64,000 bases of DNA from Candidatus Caldilinea saccharophila (GCA_016710365.1 JADJVW010000003.1:270501-334500); one strand, 5' to 3'; counted from the stretch's first letter, positions 29,953-40,548 are shown. Program-made: numbers and translations. The notes: generated from the letters alone by a model not told the origin.

Positions 29953-32724
29953 ATGTCGATGCAATCTGCAGCACCATTCATTATCAGGACAAAACTCCAT
30001 CGCCCGCGGATTGTGGAGAATCAGGTGTCGTTGATGCGCCCAGCAGCACCTGGCATACGTTCCGGATCGACCGTGCACGCTGGTGTGTGCGCCGGCTGGT
30101 TTTGGCAAGACGACCTTCTATGCGAGTGGCTTGCCAACAATGACCAGCGCAGCAGCGCGTGGCTATCACTCGACGAACGTGACAGCGATCCGACAGTCTT
30201 CCTTGCCTACCTGATCGCCGCGATCCGCACGGTTTTTCCCGATGCCTGTGCTGAGACAAAAGCGATGTTGGATGTCCCAACTTTGCCACCCGTCTCTACC
30301 ATCAGCGCTACGCTGAATAATGAAATCGATCATTTGACAGAGACGGGCGGGTTGGCGGCTGGTCAGCGGTTTATCCTGGTGCTGGATGATTATCATCGAA
30401 TCAACCATCAGGATGTTCATCAGGTAGTCAACGATCTGCTGCTGCACCCGCCTCGCTCGCTGCATCTTGTCATCAGCGCCCGCCATGATCCGCCGCTATC
30501 CCTGCACACCCTGCGCGTGCGTGGTGAGGTAGTCGAGATTCGGAGTAACGCATTGCGCTTTACTATGGGAGAAATTGTGGCATTTGCGCAGAAAGCGATT
30601 CATGTTCCGATCGATGACGCAATGATCCAACAGGTCGCGGAATTCACCGAAGGATGGGCGGCCGGGCTGCGCTTCGCGGCGCTCGCACTCAACGCGAGCG
30701 ATGGCAGCGCTCCCCGCATGACAGCCAGCGCACTCGAACACCGCTTTGTGATAGATTACCTGTCAAACGAAGTCCTGATTCACCTGCCCGCCACCACGCA
30801 GACATTTTTGATACAGACGGCGATCCTGGAGCATCTCAACGGCGCCCTGTGTGATGCGGTGCTGACAGAGAGCGAAGGCGTCGGAAGTTGCCAGCAGCGT
30901 CTGGAATGGCTGGAAAGAGAAAACGTTTTCACCAGTGCGCAGGATGACCAAGGTCGATGGTACCGCTATCACAGCCTCTTTCGGCGTTTGCTGCTCGATC
31001 AACTAGAACGCAGCTACAGCGCTGAACAGATCACGATATTGCATCAGCGCGCCAGCGCCTGGTATGCCGCCAATGCTTTCGTCGAGGATGCACTGCACCA
31101 TGCCCTGACGGCAGGCGACGCAATGAGTGCAGCCCAAATTATCGAAACGTATCGTCACAAGGCATTGAATTACAGCCAGTTCCAGCGCCTGGATCACTGG
31201 TTGAAATTACTGCCAGTCCAGTTGATCCAAGAACGCCCCGGTCTCCTGATCATCGAGGCGTGGCTGTTGGCAGAACGCTGGCGTACGCCCGACATGAATG
31301 CACTGCTCGACCGCATCGAAGCGCTGCTACCCGATGCGGCGCTATCGGAGTCGGAGCGAGTGATTCTAGAGAGCGAGATTGCTGCACTGCGCAGCGACTA
31401 CTGCTACTTCATCGGTGACCGCGCCGAACTTCTGCGCTTCTCGCGTCATGCACTGGGCCTTGCTCCGATGACGCTTTCGTATGTACGCAGATTTGCATGG
31501 TTGTACTATTTGGCGGCGCTGCAACTACACGGTGACTTCAATGCCTTACAAGATGCGCTGCACATAAGCCTGCGCGAGGATCGTATTCACGGCGATGCCT
31601 TTCCAGTAAGCCCGTTGATTACTTACTGCGCCGCCAGTTGGATGAACGCCGACCTAGCCACATTACACCAAAGTGCGCTGCATCTGCTACATCTGACGCA
31701 AGAACGCGACCTCTACAACGAGCAGGGGTGGGCGTATCTCTATCTCGGTTGTGTCGCGTATCAACGCGACGAGCTGGAAAGCGCGCGTCAGGCGTTCACA
31801 ACGATCGTGAATCGCCCATATAGCACGCACGGGCATGCATTCTGGCAGGGGGCATTCGGGCTTGTTGCCGTCTATTGCGCCCAGGGCGCCTACTCACAGG
31901 CTCAGGCGTTAAGTGACTCGCTGCTCGCTACTGGCCTGGAAATGGGGGGCGCCAACGTAGGTGCAGAGGCGCAGACGCTGCGAGCTTTTGTTGCGTTGCA
32001 ACAGGGAAACATTGGTGAAGCGCAGCGTTGGGCGGCATCGTATGATCGCAGCCAGCGGCTGGCGCCGATGTCGATGTTCTACGCCGCTCCGCTGGTGCTT
32101 GCCAGAATTTTGCTTGACCCTGCTGCCTCGAAGGATTATGCGGATGCTGAGGCGTGGATCAACCAAATCTATGACTTCAGTCTCGATACTTATAACCTCC
32201 GTGTTCAAATTGAAATGCTGGCGCTGCGCGCGCTTTTAAACGAAATGAACGGCGAACGCGCGAATGCGCTGAAACTGTTAGAGCAGTCGGTCACACTTGC
32301 AGCACCTGGCAATCTCGTACGCATGTTCACTGATTTAGGCGCACCCATTGGGCCGTTGCTGATCGAACTCCGGGATCGCGGCTGCACGCCCGAGTTTATC
32401 CATAGGGTTATCAAAAGCTTGCCGCCGATGCCCGAATCTGTAGACTTATCCGCACCGCATCGGCGACCAACGTCCACAGCCGATGCAGGAAAGATCAACC
32501 ATGATGTCCTCATCGAGCCATTGACGCACCGTGAGTCTGAGGTGCTTGAACTTCTGGCACAGCACTTAACCTCATCCGAAATTGCAAAAGAACTGGTCAT
32601 CTCAGAAAACACAGTCAAGCGGCACCGCGCAAATATTTACCAGAAGCTTGGGGTCAGCCGCCGGCGTGATGCATTAGCCGTGGCGCAAAAAGCACTTCTC
32701 CTTCCCAAACAGCAACCGTCATAA
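29953..32724 (+). CDS. MalT-type LuxR-family ATP-dependent transcriptional regulator, P-loop displaced by paired frameshifts
   Basis: 923 residues: N-terminal STAND-type NTPase, a long TPR-like sensor region (about 370-820) and a C-terminal LuxR helix-turn-helix (LTHRESEVLELLAQHLTSSEIAKELV, then ISENTVKRHRANIYQKLGV). Walker B is FILVLDDYH. The listed frame lacks Walker A (reads HAGVCAGWFWQDD), but the +1 frame of 30077-30115 reads TLVCAPAGFGKTT, a perfect P-loop. One extra C near 30076 and one missing C near 30115 restore an intact protein. These regulators bind ATP and an inducer and activate nearby promoters; the ligand is unknown. Confidence 0.9.
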   Translation: MSMQSAAPFIIRTKLHRPRIVENQVSLMRPAAPGIRSGSTVHAGVCAGWFWQDDLLCEWLANNDQRSSAWLSLDERDSDPTVFLAYLIAAIRTVFPDACAETKAMLDVPTLPPVSTISATLNNEIDHLTETGGLAAGQRFILVLDDYHRINHQDVHQVVNDLLLHPPRSLHLVISARHDPPLSLHTLRVRGEVVEIRSNALRFTMGEIVAFAQKAIHVPIDDAMIQQVAEFTEGWAAGLRFAALALNASDGSAPRMTASALEHRFVIDYLSNEVLIHLPATTQTFLIQTAILEHLNGALCDAVLTESEGVGSCQQRLEWLERENVFTSAQDDQGRWYRYHSLFRRLLLDQLERSYSAEQITILHQRASAWYAANAFVEDALHHALTAGDAMSAAQIIETYRHKALNYSQFQRLDHWLKLLPVQLIQERPGLLIIEAWLLAERWRTPDMNALLDRIEALLPDAALSESERVILESEIAALRSDYCYFIGDRAELLRFSRHALGLAPMTLSYVRRFAWLYYLAALQLHGDFNALQDALHISLREDRIHGDAFPVSPLITYCAASWMNADLATLHQSALHLLHLTQERDLYNEQGWAYLYLGCVAYQRDELESARQAFTTIVNRPYSTHGHAFWQGAFGLVAVYCAQGAYSQAQALSDSLLATGLEMGGANVGAEAQTLRAFVALQQGNIGEAQRWAASYDRSQRLAPMSMFYAAPLVLARILLDPAASKDYADAEAWINQIYDFSLDTYNLRVQIEMLALRALLNEMNGERANALKLLEQSVTLAAPGNLVRMFTDLGAPIGPLLIELRDRGCTPEFIHRVIKSLPPMPESVDLSAPHRRPTSTADAGKINHDVLIEPLTHRESEVLELLAQHLTSSEIAKELVISENTVKRHRANIYQKLGVSRRRDALAVAQKALLLPKQQPS

Positions 32725-32819
32725 TGTCTGCCGCGCACACAGTAATTTGATAAAACCTACATCTTTTGTGGTGCGTTCAGGGTGATGCATGGTGTTTCAC
32801 CCTATGCTACAGTTGGGTG

Positions 32820-33137
32820 ATGAGCGATGACAAGCAAGTTCGTTTAATCCCTTTTGACCAACCCTCAATCTATGCGATCTGGGTAAGCGGCTACATCAAT
32901 CCGGGGTGGAGCAATCGGCTTGAGGGAATGGAAGTGCAACCAGTCAAATGCAAAGATGGGAATAGCGTCACGCTGTTGAAGGGCGCGTTGACCGATCAGG
33001 CGGCGCTCGTCGGCCTGATCAATAACCTCTACCAAATGCACTTTGTGGTGTTAGCAGTCTTGCGCACCGAAGAAAACGGAGCGCCCAAAATATATGATTC
33101 ATTAAGCAACATGACGGCAGATATACCTTCTTGTTAA
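32820..33137 (+). CDS. Small conserved protein (~105 aa) often found next to LuxR regulators in Chloroflexota
   Basis: Contains YAIWVSGYINPGWSNRLEGMEV followed by GALTDQAALVGLINNLYQM and VVLAVLRTEENG. I recognise the pattern V-x-G-x-L/I-x-P-x-W-S-x-x-L/F-x-G-M ... L-x-G-x-L-x-D-Q-A-A-L-x-G-L-L, seen in many short unannotated proteins of this phylum. It has no signal peptide or membrane helix; an alpha/beta sandwich is likely. The role is unknown. ATG 32820 follows an approximate GGGTG site. Confidence 0.75.
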   Translation: MSDDKQVRLIPFDQPSIYAIWVSGYINPGWSNRLEGMEVQPVKCKDGNSVTLLKGALTDQAALVGLINNLYQMHFVVLAVLRTEENGAPKIYDSLSNMTADIPSC

Positions 33138-33303
33138 GATGTCGTTGTTGTTATCCATACCCCAATAGCTCACAGGCCTTACTCAATATTTAGGAATAAC
33201 TTCTTGGAGATGAGTGTGTTTCGATGATAAATTGGCATTTGTTAGTGGACTCGGTGTCCCTGAAACTCAGTAGATGAACATGGTTAAATGGAAGGAGCCT
33301 CTC

Positions 33304-35030
33304 TTGAAGTTACGTACAATGAAAATAGGTCTGCTTTTGCTGTTAGGTCTATTGCTGTTGGTGGCCGCGCGGCCGTTGCTCGCCGCCAGCACACCCCTAG
33401 CCGGCACAATTGGGTGCTCAGCACGCTTAACGGCCAGCTACCATTGGCGGGTAGCACCCTCACCCTCAATTTTGGTGAGGATGGCGCTGTCAGCGGCGCC
33501 GATGGCTGCAACCGCTTCACGACAACCTACACGGCAAATCGCTCGACCATCCAGTTCGAGCCTGCCGCCTCGACCATGATGGCCTGCCCACCCGCAGTCG
33601 CCACCCAAGCCAGCGACTTCACAGCCGCGTTGGATGCTGCGAATCGCTATCAATTGCGCTCCGGCCAGCTTATCCTGCTGGATGGCAATACTGTGCTTGC
33701 CACGTTTGTCGCGGCCAAAGCCGACCTGGCCGACACCACCTGGCTGGTGACCGGCTACAACAATGGCCGGGAAGCCGTGGTCAGCCCGCTGCTTGGCGCC
33801 GACATCATCGTCACCATCGATGACGCCAACTTGATTTCAGGCAACGCAGGTTGCAATGACTTCTTCGCATCGGTTCAGGCATCGACCAGTGGCTCGATTG
33901 TGGTCGACGGCATCGGTTCAACGCGACGGCTCTGTAGCACCCCATCCGGCGTCATGGAGCAGGAGACGGAGTTCTTCGCCGCGCTGGAAAGCGCCGCCAC
34001 CTACACCATCGACGGCGACTTCATCGAGCTGCGCAACGCCGACGACGCCATTGCTGTGCACATGGTGCGCGAGCTAGAGATCGACATCCCCGAACCAGAC
34101 CCTGGTGTGCCAACCGGCCGCGTGACCGCGCCGAACGGCGTCAACCTCCGTTCAGGCCCGGGCGTCAACTTCCCGGTGCTGGGTGTAGCGCCTTTCGGCG
34201 CCACCGGTGAAATTATCGGCCGCAGCGCGGATCGCAACTGGTGGGTGGTCGCAGTGCCAGCCGCACCGGGCGGCAGCGCCTGGGTTTCGGCGGACTTTGT
34301 CGCTGCCAGCAACGCGGCAGACGCACCGGTCATCGCATCCCCGCCCCCGCCGGTCGTGATTGTGCCGACGCCGGCCCCCACACCGACGCCGCAGCCTCAG
34401 CCAACGGCCACGCCATCGGCGCAGATGTCGTTGACCGCCGATCGCACCACCATCAACCAGGGCGAGTGCACCACGATTCGCTGGTCGGTGGAAAATGTCC
34501 AGGCGGTCTGGGTCTACCCGCAGGGTCAGCCCTTCCAACAGTTCCCGCGCACAGGCCAGGGGTCGGAAGAGGTCTGCCCGCCGGTGACCACTACCTTCGA
34601 GATGCGCGTCCAGTTGCGCGACGGTACGGTGCAATTCCGCCAGGTAACGGTCAGTGTCACGCCCGCCGCCTCGCAGAACCCGCTCAACGGGACAAGCTGG
34701 CAGGTGACCGGCTATAACAACGGCCGTAACGCCGTCACCGGCCCGCTCAACGGCACGACCCTGACCACCCGCTTCAGCGCGGATCAGATCAGCGGCAATA
34801 GCGGCTGCAATGAATTTGCCGGTTCCTATTGGGTAAGCGGCGCCAACCTCTCGCTCGGCGCGCTCGGTGGCGGCATGATGGCATGTGCTGACCCGGCGGG
34901 CGAGATGGAGCAGGAAACTCAGTTCCTCGATGCGCTGCGTTCCGCCGTCACCTTCCAGTTCGACGGCAACCGGTTGACTTTGCGACGTGGAGATGGCTCC
35001 ACTGCCGTGGTCTTCACCCGGCTACAGTAA
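33304..35030 (+). CDS. Secreted META-domain protein with SH3 domain, frame broken near 33407
   Basis: About 575 residues. TTG 33304, 7 nt after GGAG, starts a signal peptide (MKIGLLLLLGLLLLVAARPL). Then three META domains (HslJ-like): NWVLSTLNGQLPLAG to LATFVA, DTTWLVTGYNNGREAV to MVRELE, and NGTSWQVTGYNNGRNAV to the end; each holds the SGxxGCNxF motif. Between the second and third are a bacterial SH3 domain (VTAPNGVNLRSGPGVNFPVLGV) and, after a PTPAPTPTPQPQ linker, an Ig-like module. The signal peptide and first META domain are in different frames; one A missing at about 33409 (acaattggg for acaaattggg) repairs it. Confidence 0.85.
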
Positions 35031-35066
35031 CGTCCGCATCGCCGCCAACGCAAGCTAATGCTACCG

Positions 35067-35142
35067 CAGGTTACGTCCTCGGCGCGCCGCACCGCATATT
35101 TGGCTGGTGGATTCACCTGCGGCGCGCCGGGGACGTAACCTG
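35067..35142. repeat. Inverted repeat, arms of 24 nt with one mismatch
   Basis: CAGGTTACGTCCTCGGCGCG at 35067 is inverted at 35119-35142 (ending ACGTAACCTG), 28 nt apart. With the hairpin at 35158 it fills most of the 250-bp gap after the META gene. Confidence 0.75.
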
Positions 35143-35157
35143 ATTCTGCACTAAGTT

Positions 35158-35195
35158 TACCAACCCTTCTGGAAGATTCACCAGAAGGGTTGGTA
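35158..35195. terminator. Perfect 15-bp hairpin after the META/SH3 gene
   Basis: TACCAACCCTTCTGG (35158-35172), 8-nt loop AAGATTCA, inverted at 35181-35195, followed by ATTTATAAAAAATTTG. Terminator-like, though the U-tract is not continuous. Confidence 0.6.
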
Positions 35196-35283
35196 ATTTA
35201 TAAAAAATTTGCATTTCGATTTTCTTTGACCTTTTGGTGCAGTTCCCTTGTTTAGGTTGCACGCCAGATCATCGTGGGGATAT

Positions 35284-36966
35284 ATGGCAGTAAAAACCAC
35301 TATACCGCCTGTCGTCGAAACCGCGCTCAAAGCCTCGTGGGCGCCGCTTGCGATCATCGTGCTCGCCCAACTGCAAATGGGCATTAACGTCAATGCGTTG
35401 CCAGTATCGCTGGGGCCAATTCTCGAAGATTTAAACGCGTCGGCGACGTCGGTGGCGACCGCGCTCGTGTTGTATTCGCTCTTCGTCGCCGCCTTCGTCA
35501 TGCTGGGCGCCAAAATTGGTAAACTGTTTGGCGAACGGCTGGTCTTTCAAGTTAGCGTCCTAGCGCATGGTCTGACGATGGCGCTGATGGCGCTCAGTAC
35601 AGACGCCGCCATGATGAACCTGGCGCAGGCTGGCGCAGGGATTGCGGCCGCGGTGCTGGTGCCGACGCTCGTCGTCCTCATCGCCGCCAACTATCGCGCA
35701 CGTCAGCAGGAACAGGCGCTCGGCATCCTCGCCAGCATTCCCGCCATTGCCAGCGGGTTGACCTTTGTCATCGCCGGTTTTATTGCCACCGCCTTGAGTT
35801 GGCGTTTTTCGTTTGGCTTGATCTTCTTGATCTCGATCGTAGTCTTTTTCCTCAGCTTTCGCATGAAGTCGATCCCGCGCCAGCGCGGCATCAGCATCGA
35901 CTTCGTCGGCGTGGTGTTGTCGGCGATGGCGATTGCCTTCATCCTGTTTGGCTTCAATAATCTGAACAACTGGGGGCTGGTGCTGGCAAAACCTGCGGCG
36001 CCCATTTCGCTCCTAGGGTTGTCGCCGGTGCCCTTTATGCTGCTGTTGGGCGTCGTGCTTGGCCAGGCGTTCTTTGCCTGGTCCGAAAGACGCGTGGCGC
36101 ATCGTAAGACGCCACTGTTGGCGCTGGAAGTGCTGGACTCCTCCGAGGAGCGCAATGCCGTGTACGCCTTTCTGGTGCCGGGTGGACTCGGCCCTGCCAT
36201 CAGCTTTCTCATCCCGCTCTACATCCAGATCGTGCAAGATCGCACGCCCTTTTTTACGTCGATTGCGATTGTGCCCTATGCTCTGGCCGTGGCCGCCGCC
36301 GCGATCCTCTCGGTGCGGCTTTATGCGCGGTTGACCCCGCGACGGTTTGGCGTCATCTCATTCGTTTTGATCGCCGTCGGTATGTTTATCCTCGCCTTTA
36401 CGGTCGGCAACGACTGGAGTACACCGGGCGTCATTCTGGGGTTGATGCTGGTTGGCATCGGTGAAGGCACGATGTTGACGCTGCTGTTCAACGTGCTGGT
36501 GTCCGCCTCCCCGAAGGAATTGGCCGGCGACGTCGGCGCGCTGCGCGGGGTCGTCAACAACGTATCGTCGGCGCTAGGCGCCGCCTTTGCCGGCGTGGTG
36601 GCCGTGGGTCTGCTGGGTCTGCTCATCACCACAGCTTTCAATCAGTCCGTCTTGCCGGCTGCGCTTGAACGGGAGATCAATTTCGACAACATCGACTTTG
36701 TCAGCAACGACCAATTGTTGAGCGTGCTGAGTGAAACTTCGTCCACGCCAGAAGAGGTGGCGGAAGCAGTGCGCATCAACGCGGAGGCGCGCCTCCGCGC
36801 TTTGCGGGCGACCTTCCTGCTGCTGTCCGCCATTTCACTGCTGGCAATTGTTCCCTCGTTGAAGCTCCCCAACTACGTGCCGGGCGAGCTGTCGAGCAAA
36901 GATATTATCGACGAAGCAGGCAGGCGCAAAAAAACGCCGTCAAAACCCCGAGGATCAAATAAGTAA
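35284..36966 (+). CDS. MFS transporter, DHA2-like (14 TM)
   Basis: 560 residues with about 14 hydrophobic helices. Motifs of the drug:H+ antiporter type: MGINVNALPVSLGPILEDL in TM1, MLGAKIGKLFGERL in loop 2-3, AGAGIAAAVLVPTLVVLIAANY, and LGILASIPAIASGLTFVIAGFIATALSWRFSF. Between TM13 and TM14 lies a hydrophilic loop (EREINFDNIDFVSNDQLLSVLSE) of about 70 residues, typical of one DHA2 subgroup. The C-terminal tail is basic. Substrate unknown. ATG 35284 is preceded by GTGGGG. Confidence 0.88.
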   Translation: MAVKTTIPPVVETALKASWAPLAIIVLAQLQMGINVNALPVSLGPILEDLNASATSVATALVLYSLFVAAFVMLGAKIGKLFGERLVFQVSVLAHGLTMALMALSTDAAMMNLAQAGAGIAAAVLVPTLVVLIAANYRARQQEQALGILASIPAIASGLTFVIAGFIATALSWRFSFGLIFLISIVVFFLSFRMKSIPRQRGISIDFVGVVLSAMAIAFILFGFNNLNNWGLVLAKPAAPISLLGLSPVPFMLLLGVVLGQAFFAWSERRVAHRKTPLLALEVLDSSEERNAVYAFLVPGGLGPAISFLIPLYIQIVQDRTPFFTSIAIVPYALAVAAAAILSVRLYARLTPRRFGVISFVLIAVGMFILAFTVGNDWSTPGVILGLMLVGIGEGTMLTLLFNVLVSASPKELAGDVGALRGVVNNVSSALGAAFAGVVAVGLLGLLITTAFNQSVLPAALEREINFDNIDFVSNDQLLSVLSETSSTPEEVAEAVRINAEARLRALRATFLLLSAISLLAIVPSLKLPNYVPGELSSKDIIDEAGRRKKTPSKPRGSNK

Positions 36967-37045
36967 GGTATCTACCGGTTGCTCCCGAAACGGGCCACCG
37001 TGAGATTGAGTAAAGCGATCAGCGTTCAATAAGGAGCACTACCCG

Positions 37046-38430
37046 ATGACGGTGTCCAGTGATGCAGCGCGCACCTATTCGCGCCAATGGTGAAAAGTTT
37101 TTGCAGGAGTTGTTCGAGATGCTGCGCATTCCCAGCCTCAGCGGCGACCCGGCTTATGCCGGCGACATCCGGCGCATGGCGGAATGGCTGGACCAGCACA
37201 TGCGCGGGCTGGGGCTGGACAATGTCCAGATCATGCCGACGGCGGGCCATCCGGTCGTCTACGGCGAGTGGTTGGGTGCGGGGCCGGACAAGCTGACGGT
37301 GCTCGTCTACGGCCACTACGACGTGGTGCCCGCGGCGGTGGAGGATGGATGGACGAGCGATCCCTTCGAGCCAGTGGTGCGCGACGGCAAAATCTACGCG
37401 CGGCGCCACCGACGACAAAGGCCAGATGTTTATCCACGTCAAGGCGCTGGAGGCTTACCTGAAAACAGAGGGGGCCGCACCGGTCAATGTAAAGTTTCTG
37501 CTTGAAGGCGAGGAAGAGGTATCGTCACCGAACCTGACGCCTTTTATCGAGGAACATCTTGACCTGCTCAAGGCCGACGTCTGCGTGATCAGCGACACCT
37601 CGATGTCGCACATCGACGCGCCGTCGATCACCCACAGCCTGCGCGGCATGACCTATCTCGAGATTGAGGTGGAAGGCCCCAAGGAAGATTTGCACAGCGG
37701 GCTGTGGGGTGGCGCCGCACACAATCCCGCGCTGGTGCTGGTCGAGATGCTAGGCAAGCTCTACAACGCCGACAACACCATCGCTGTGCCCGGCTTCTAC
37801 GACGATGTCGTATCGCTGACGGACGAAGAGCGCGCGATGATCGCCAAGACCGACCTGAGCGAGGCGGATTACAAAGCGGTCACGGGCGTGCCGGCAGTGT
37901 GGGGCGACGCACGCTTCACCATCCGCGAGCGCCTCTCCGCGCGGCCGACGCTGGACATCAACGGCATGTGGAGCGGCTGGACCGGGCCTGGCCCCAAAAC
38001 CATCATTCCGCAGAAAGCGAGCGCAAAACTCAGCTCGCGTCTGGTGGCCAATCAGGATCCGCACAAGATTTTCACCTTGCTCAAGGACTACCTCGAATCC
38101 ATCGCCCCGCCGACGGTGAAGCTCTCTGTCCGCCTGCTGACGACCGGCCGGGCCGCTTTGATCCCCTTCGATATCCCGGAAATGCAGGCGGCTGCGCGCG
38201 CCTATGAGCAAGGATGGGGGCACACGCCCGTCTTCACCCGCGGCGGCGGCAGCATCCCTGTCGTGGCCGACATCGCCAGCCTGCTGCACATTCCGGTGGT
38301 GATGATGGGCTATGGGCTGGACAGCGACGGGTTGCATTCGCCCAACGAGCACTACAGCATCGAAATGTTCGCGCGCGGCATCGAGACCGCCATCGTCTAT
38401 CTGGAGGAGCTGGCGCAGTTGTCGCGCTAG
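37046..38430 (+). CDS. M20-family peptidase (CNDP dipeptidase-like), frame broken at ~37082 and ~37402
   Basis: About 462 residues. Zn-dependent dipeptidase: VLVYGHYDVVPA (metal His and Asp), YARGATDDKGQMFIHVKA (bridging Asp), LEGEEEVSSPNL (catalytic and metal Glu), CVISDTSM and C-terminal GLDSDGLHSPNEHYSIEMF (metal His). AAGGAG at 37031-37036 is ideally placed for ATG 37046, but that frame stops after MTVSSDAARTYSR; ANGEKFLQEL continues in another. A second break separates DGKIYAR from GATDDKG. Restoring one CG/GC dinucleotide at each site gives one continuous enzyme. Confidence 0.9.
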
Positions 38431-38474
38431 AGCTAAGGACTTGGACTCTTGGCAGTTTTGGAAGGGGATTTAAC

Positions 38475-39188
38475 ATGAAGAAGATTTTGGTTGTGTGTTT
38501 GTTGTGTGGACTGCTCAGCACGTTTAGCTATAGCCTGATCTCGGCGTCCTCTACTGTCGCGACGGCGCCTTCGGCAACGAGTAATCAGTTCGCCGGCCCG
38601 GAAGCAGCGGGGCAGGTCAGCACGGTGCAAGAGGCAAATACGGCGCGCCTCGGCAGTTACGTTACCGTCGTCGGGAATATCGTCGATCACTTGAGGGAAG
38701 ATTACTACACGTTCCGCGACGAGACGGGCGAGATTCGGGTCGAAATCACCAACCGAGTTTGGCAAAATCGTGCAGTCACGCCTGATACACAGGTGCAACT
38801 GTTGGCTGAGGTTGATCGCAACCTGGTCGGCATTCGCTATCTCTGGGTCAAGTCGCTTGAGATGGTTGGCACGGCGTCCACAGCCGGGTCCACCGGCTCT
38901 GGGTTCGTCGGCCCGGAAGCAGCGGGGCAGGTCAGCACGGTGCAAGAGGCAAATACGGCGCGCCTCGGCAGTTACGTTACCGTCGTCGGGAATATCGTCG
39001 ATCACTTGAGGGAAGATTACTACACGTTCCGCGACGAGACAGGTGAGATTCGGGTCGAAATCACCAACCGAGTTTGGCGGAATCGTACAGTCACGCCGGA
39101 TACACGAGTACGGCTGTTGGCCGAGGTTGATCGCAACCTGGCCGGCATTCGCTATCTCTGGGTCAAGTCGCTTGAGATTGTCGAATGA
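38475..39188 (+). CDS. Secreted protein with two BOF (YgiW/YdeI-like OB-fold) domains
   Basis: 237 residues. Signal peptide MKKILVVCLLCGLLSTFSYS, then two copies of a ~105-residue unit starting F(A/V)GPEAAGQVSTVQEA, with NIVDHLREDYYTFRDETGEIRVEI and LLAEVDRNL-GIRYLWVKSLE. This is the bacterial OB-fold (BOF) pattern of YgiW/YdeI stress-tolerance proteins, which normally have a single domain. The periplasmic or extracytoplasmic role is not well defined. GAAGGGGA precedes ATG 38475. The two copies are nearly identical in DNA, so the duplication is recent. Confidence 0.88.
   Translation: MKKILVVCLLCGLLSTFSYSLISASSTVATAPSATSNQFAGPEAAGQVSTVQEANTARLGSYVTVVGNIVDHLREDYYTFRDETGEIRVEITNRVWQNRAVTPDTQVQLLAEVDRNLVGIRYLWVKSLEMVGTASTAGSTGSGFVGPEAAGQVSTVQEANTARLGSYVTVVGNIVDHLREDYYTFRDETGEIRVEITNRVWRNRTVTPDTRVRLLAEVDRNLAGIRYLWVKSLEIVE
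38589..39186 (+). repeat. 315-bp tandem duplication within the BOF gene
   Basis: Unit 1 starts at 38589 and unit 2 at 38904. About the first 150 nt are identical apart from one codon (GCC/GTC); later parts differ at scattered third positions and a few codons (QNRAVTPDTQVQ versus RNRTVTPDTRVR). Confidence 0.92.
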
Positions 39189-39286
39189 TCGTCGCGGCGA
39201 CCAGGCCGTACGCAGCCTGAGCGCTGCAAAAGAATAAACCCATAATCGTTACGCAGATGGTTTCAACTGAGCGGGATACAGCAACT

Positions 39287-40548
39287 ATGAAGACACAGTT
39301 TGACCACGAACTCGAAGAACGTCTGGTGCGCTACTGCGAAATTGACACGCAGGCAGACGAAAAATCCACGACTTCGCCCAGCACAGCCAAGCAGTATGAC
39401 CTGCTTAACTTGCTGGTGGAAGAGCTTACCGCCATCGGCGCGCAGGAGGTGACGCTGACCGACTATGGCGCCGCGTGCTTGCCACGCTACCCGCTACGGT
39501 CGAAACCAGCGCGCCGGTCATTGGTTTTCTGGCGCACGTGGACACCTCGCCCGCTTTTAAGGCCAGCGACGTCAAGCCGATCGTGCACCGAAATTACGAC
39601 GGCAGTGACATTGTGCTGCCTGACGACCCATCACAGGTGCTGTCGCCCAAGAAAATGCCCTATCTTGGCGCCAAGATGGGCGACGATATTGTGACTGCCA
39701 GCGGGACAACGCTGCTCGGCGCCGACGACAAGGCGGGCGTCGCCATCGTCATGGCCATGGCGAAACACTTGCTGGCGCACCCGGAGCTCCCGCACGGCAA
39801 GCTGCGCATCGGCTTCACGCCCGACGAGGAGATCGGCCGCGGCGTCCACAAGAATTTGCCTGCCGACCTGGGCGCCACCTTCGCCTACACGCTCGATGGC
39901 GCCGAGCTGGGCGAGGTCGTCTATGAGACTTTCTCGGCGGACAAGGCGACGGTGCACATCCAGGGCGTCTCGATTCATCCGGGCAACGCCAAGGATAAGC
40001 TGGTCAACGCGCTGCACCTGGCCGCCAAGATCATCGACACGCTTCCCCACGTCACGCTGACGCCGGAGACGACCGACGAGCGCCAGGGCTTCATTCACAT
40101 CTACCAGATGAGCGGCACGGCGGCGGCGGCAGAACTCAATTTCATCCTGCGCGACTTCGAGATGGATGGTCTGGCAGCCCAGGGCGAGTTGATCCAGCAG
40201 GTCTGCGCCACGATCCAGGCCACCGAGCCGCGCGCCAAGATCACCTGCACCGTCACGCCGCAATATCGCAACATGCGCTACTGGCTGGAAAAGGACATGC
40301 GCCCGGTCGAGCTGGCGCGGGAAGCCTGCCGCCAAGTGGGCGTCGAACCCTTCTCCCCGCCCATCCGCGGGGGCACCGACGGCTCGCGCCTGACGGAACT
40401 GGGCGTGCCGACGCCTAACATCTTCACCGGCATGCAGAACATCCACGGGCCGCTGGAGTGGGTGAGCGTGCAGGACATGGGCCGCGCCACCGAAGTTTGT
40501 CTCAAATTGGCGCAACTCTGGGCCGCGGCCGGGCCGGGCGAGCCGTAA
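39287..40548 (+). CDS. pepT: Peptidase T-like M20B aminotripeptidase, frame broken near 39470
   Basis: About 420 residues. N terminus ERLVRYCEIDTQADEKSTTSPST is typical of PepT; then IGFLAHVDTSPAF (metal His/Asp), GTTLLGADDKAGVAI (bridging Asp), GFTPDEEIGRG (Glu-Glu), VHIQGVSIHPGNAKDKLVNAL and IRGGTDGSRLTELGVPTPNIFTG. It removes the N-terminal residue from tripeptides. The break lies at 39463-39478, where DYG should lead into VLATLPATVE; one missing base or an extra GC explains it. ATG 39257 is an alternative start. Confidence 0.92.
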
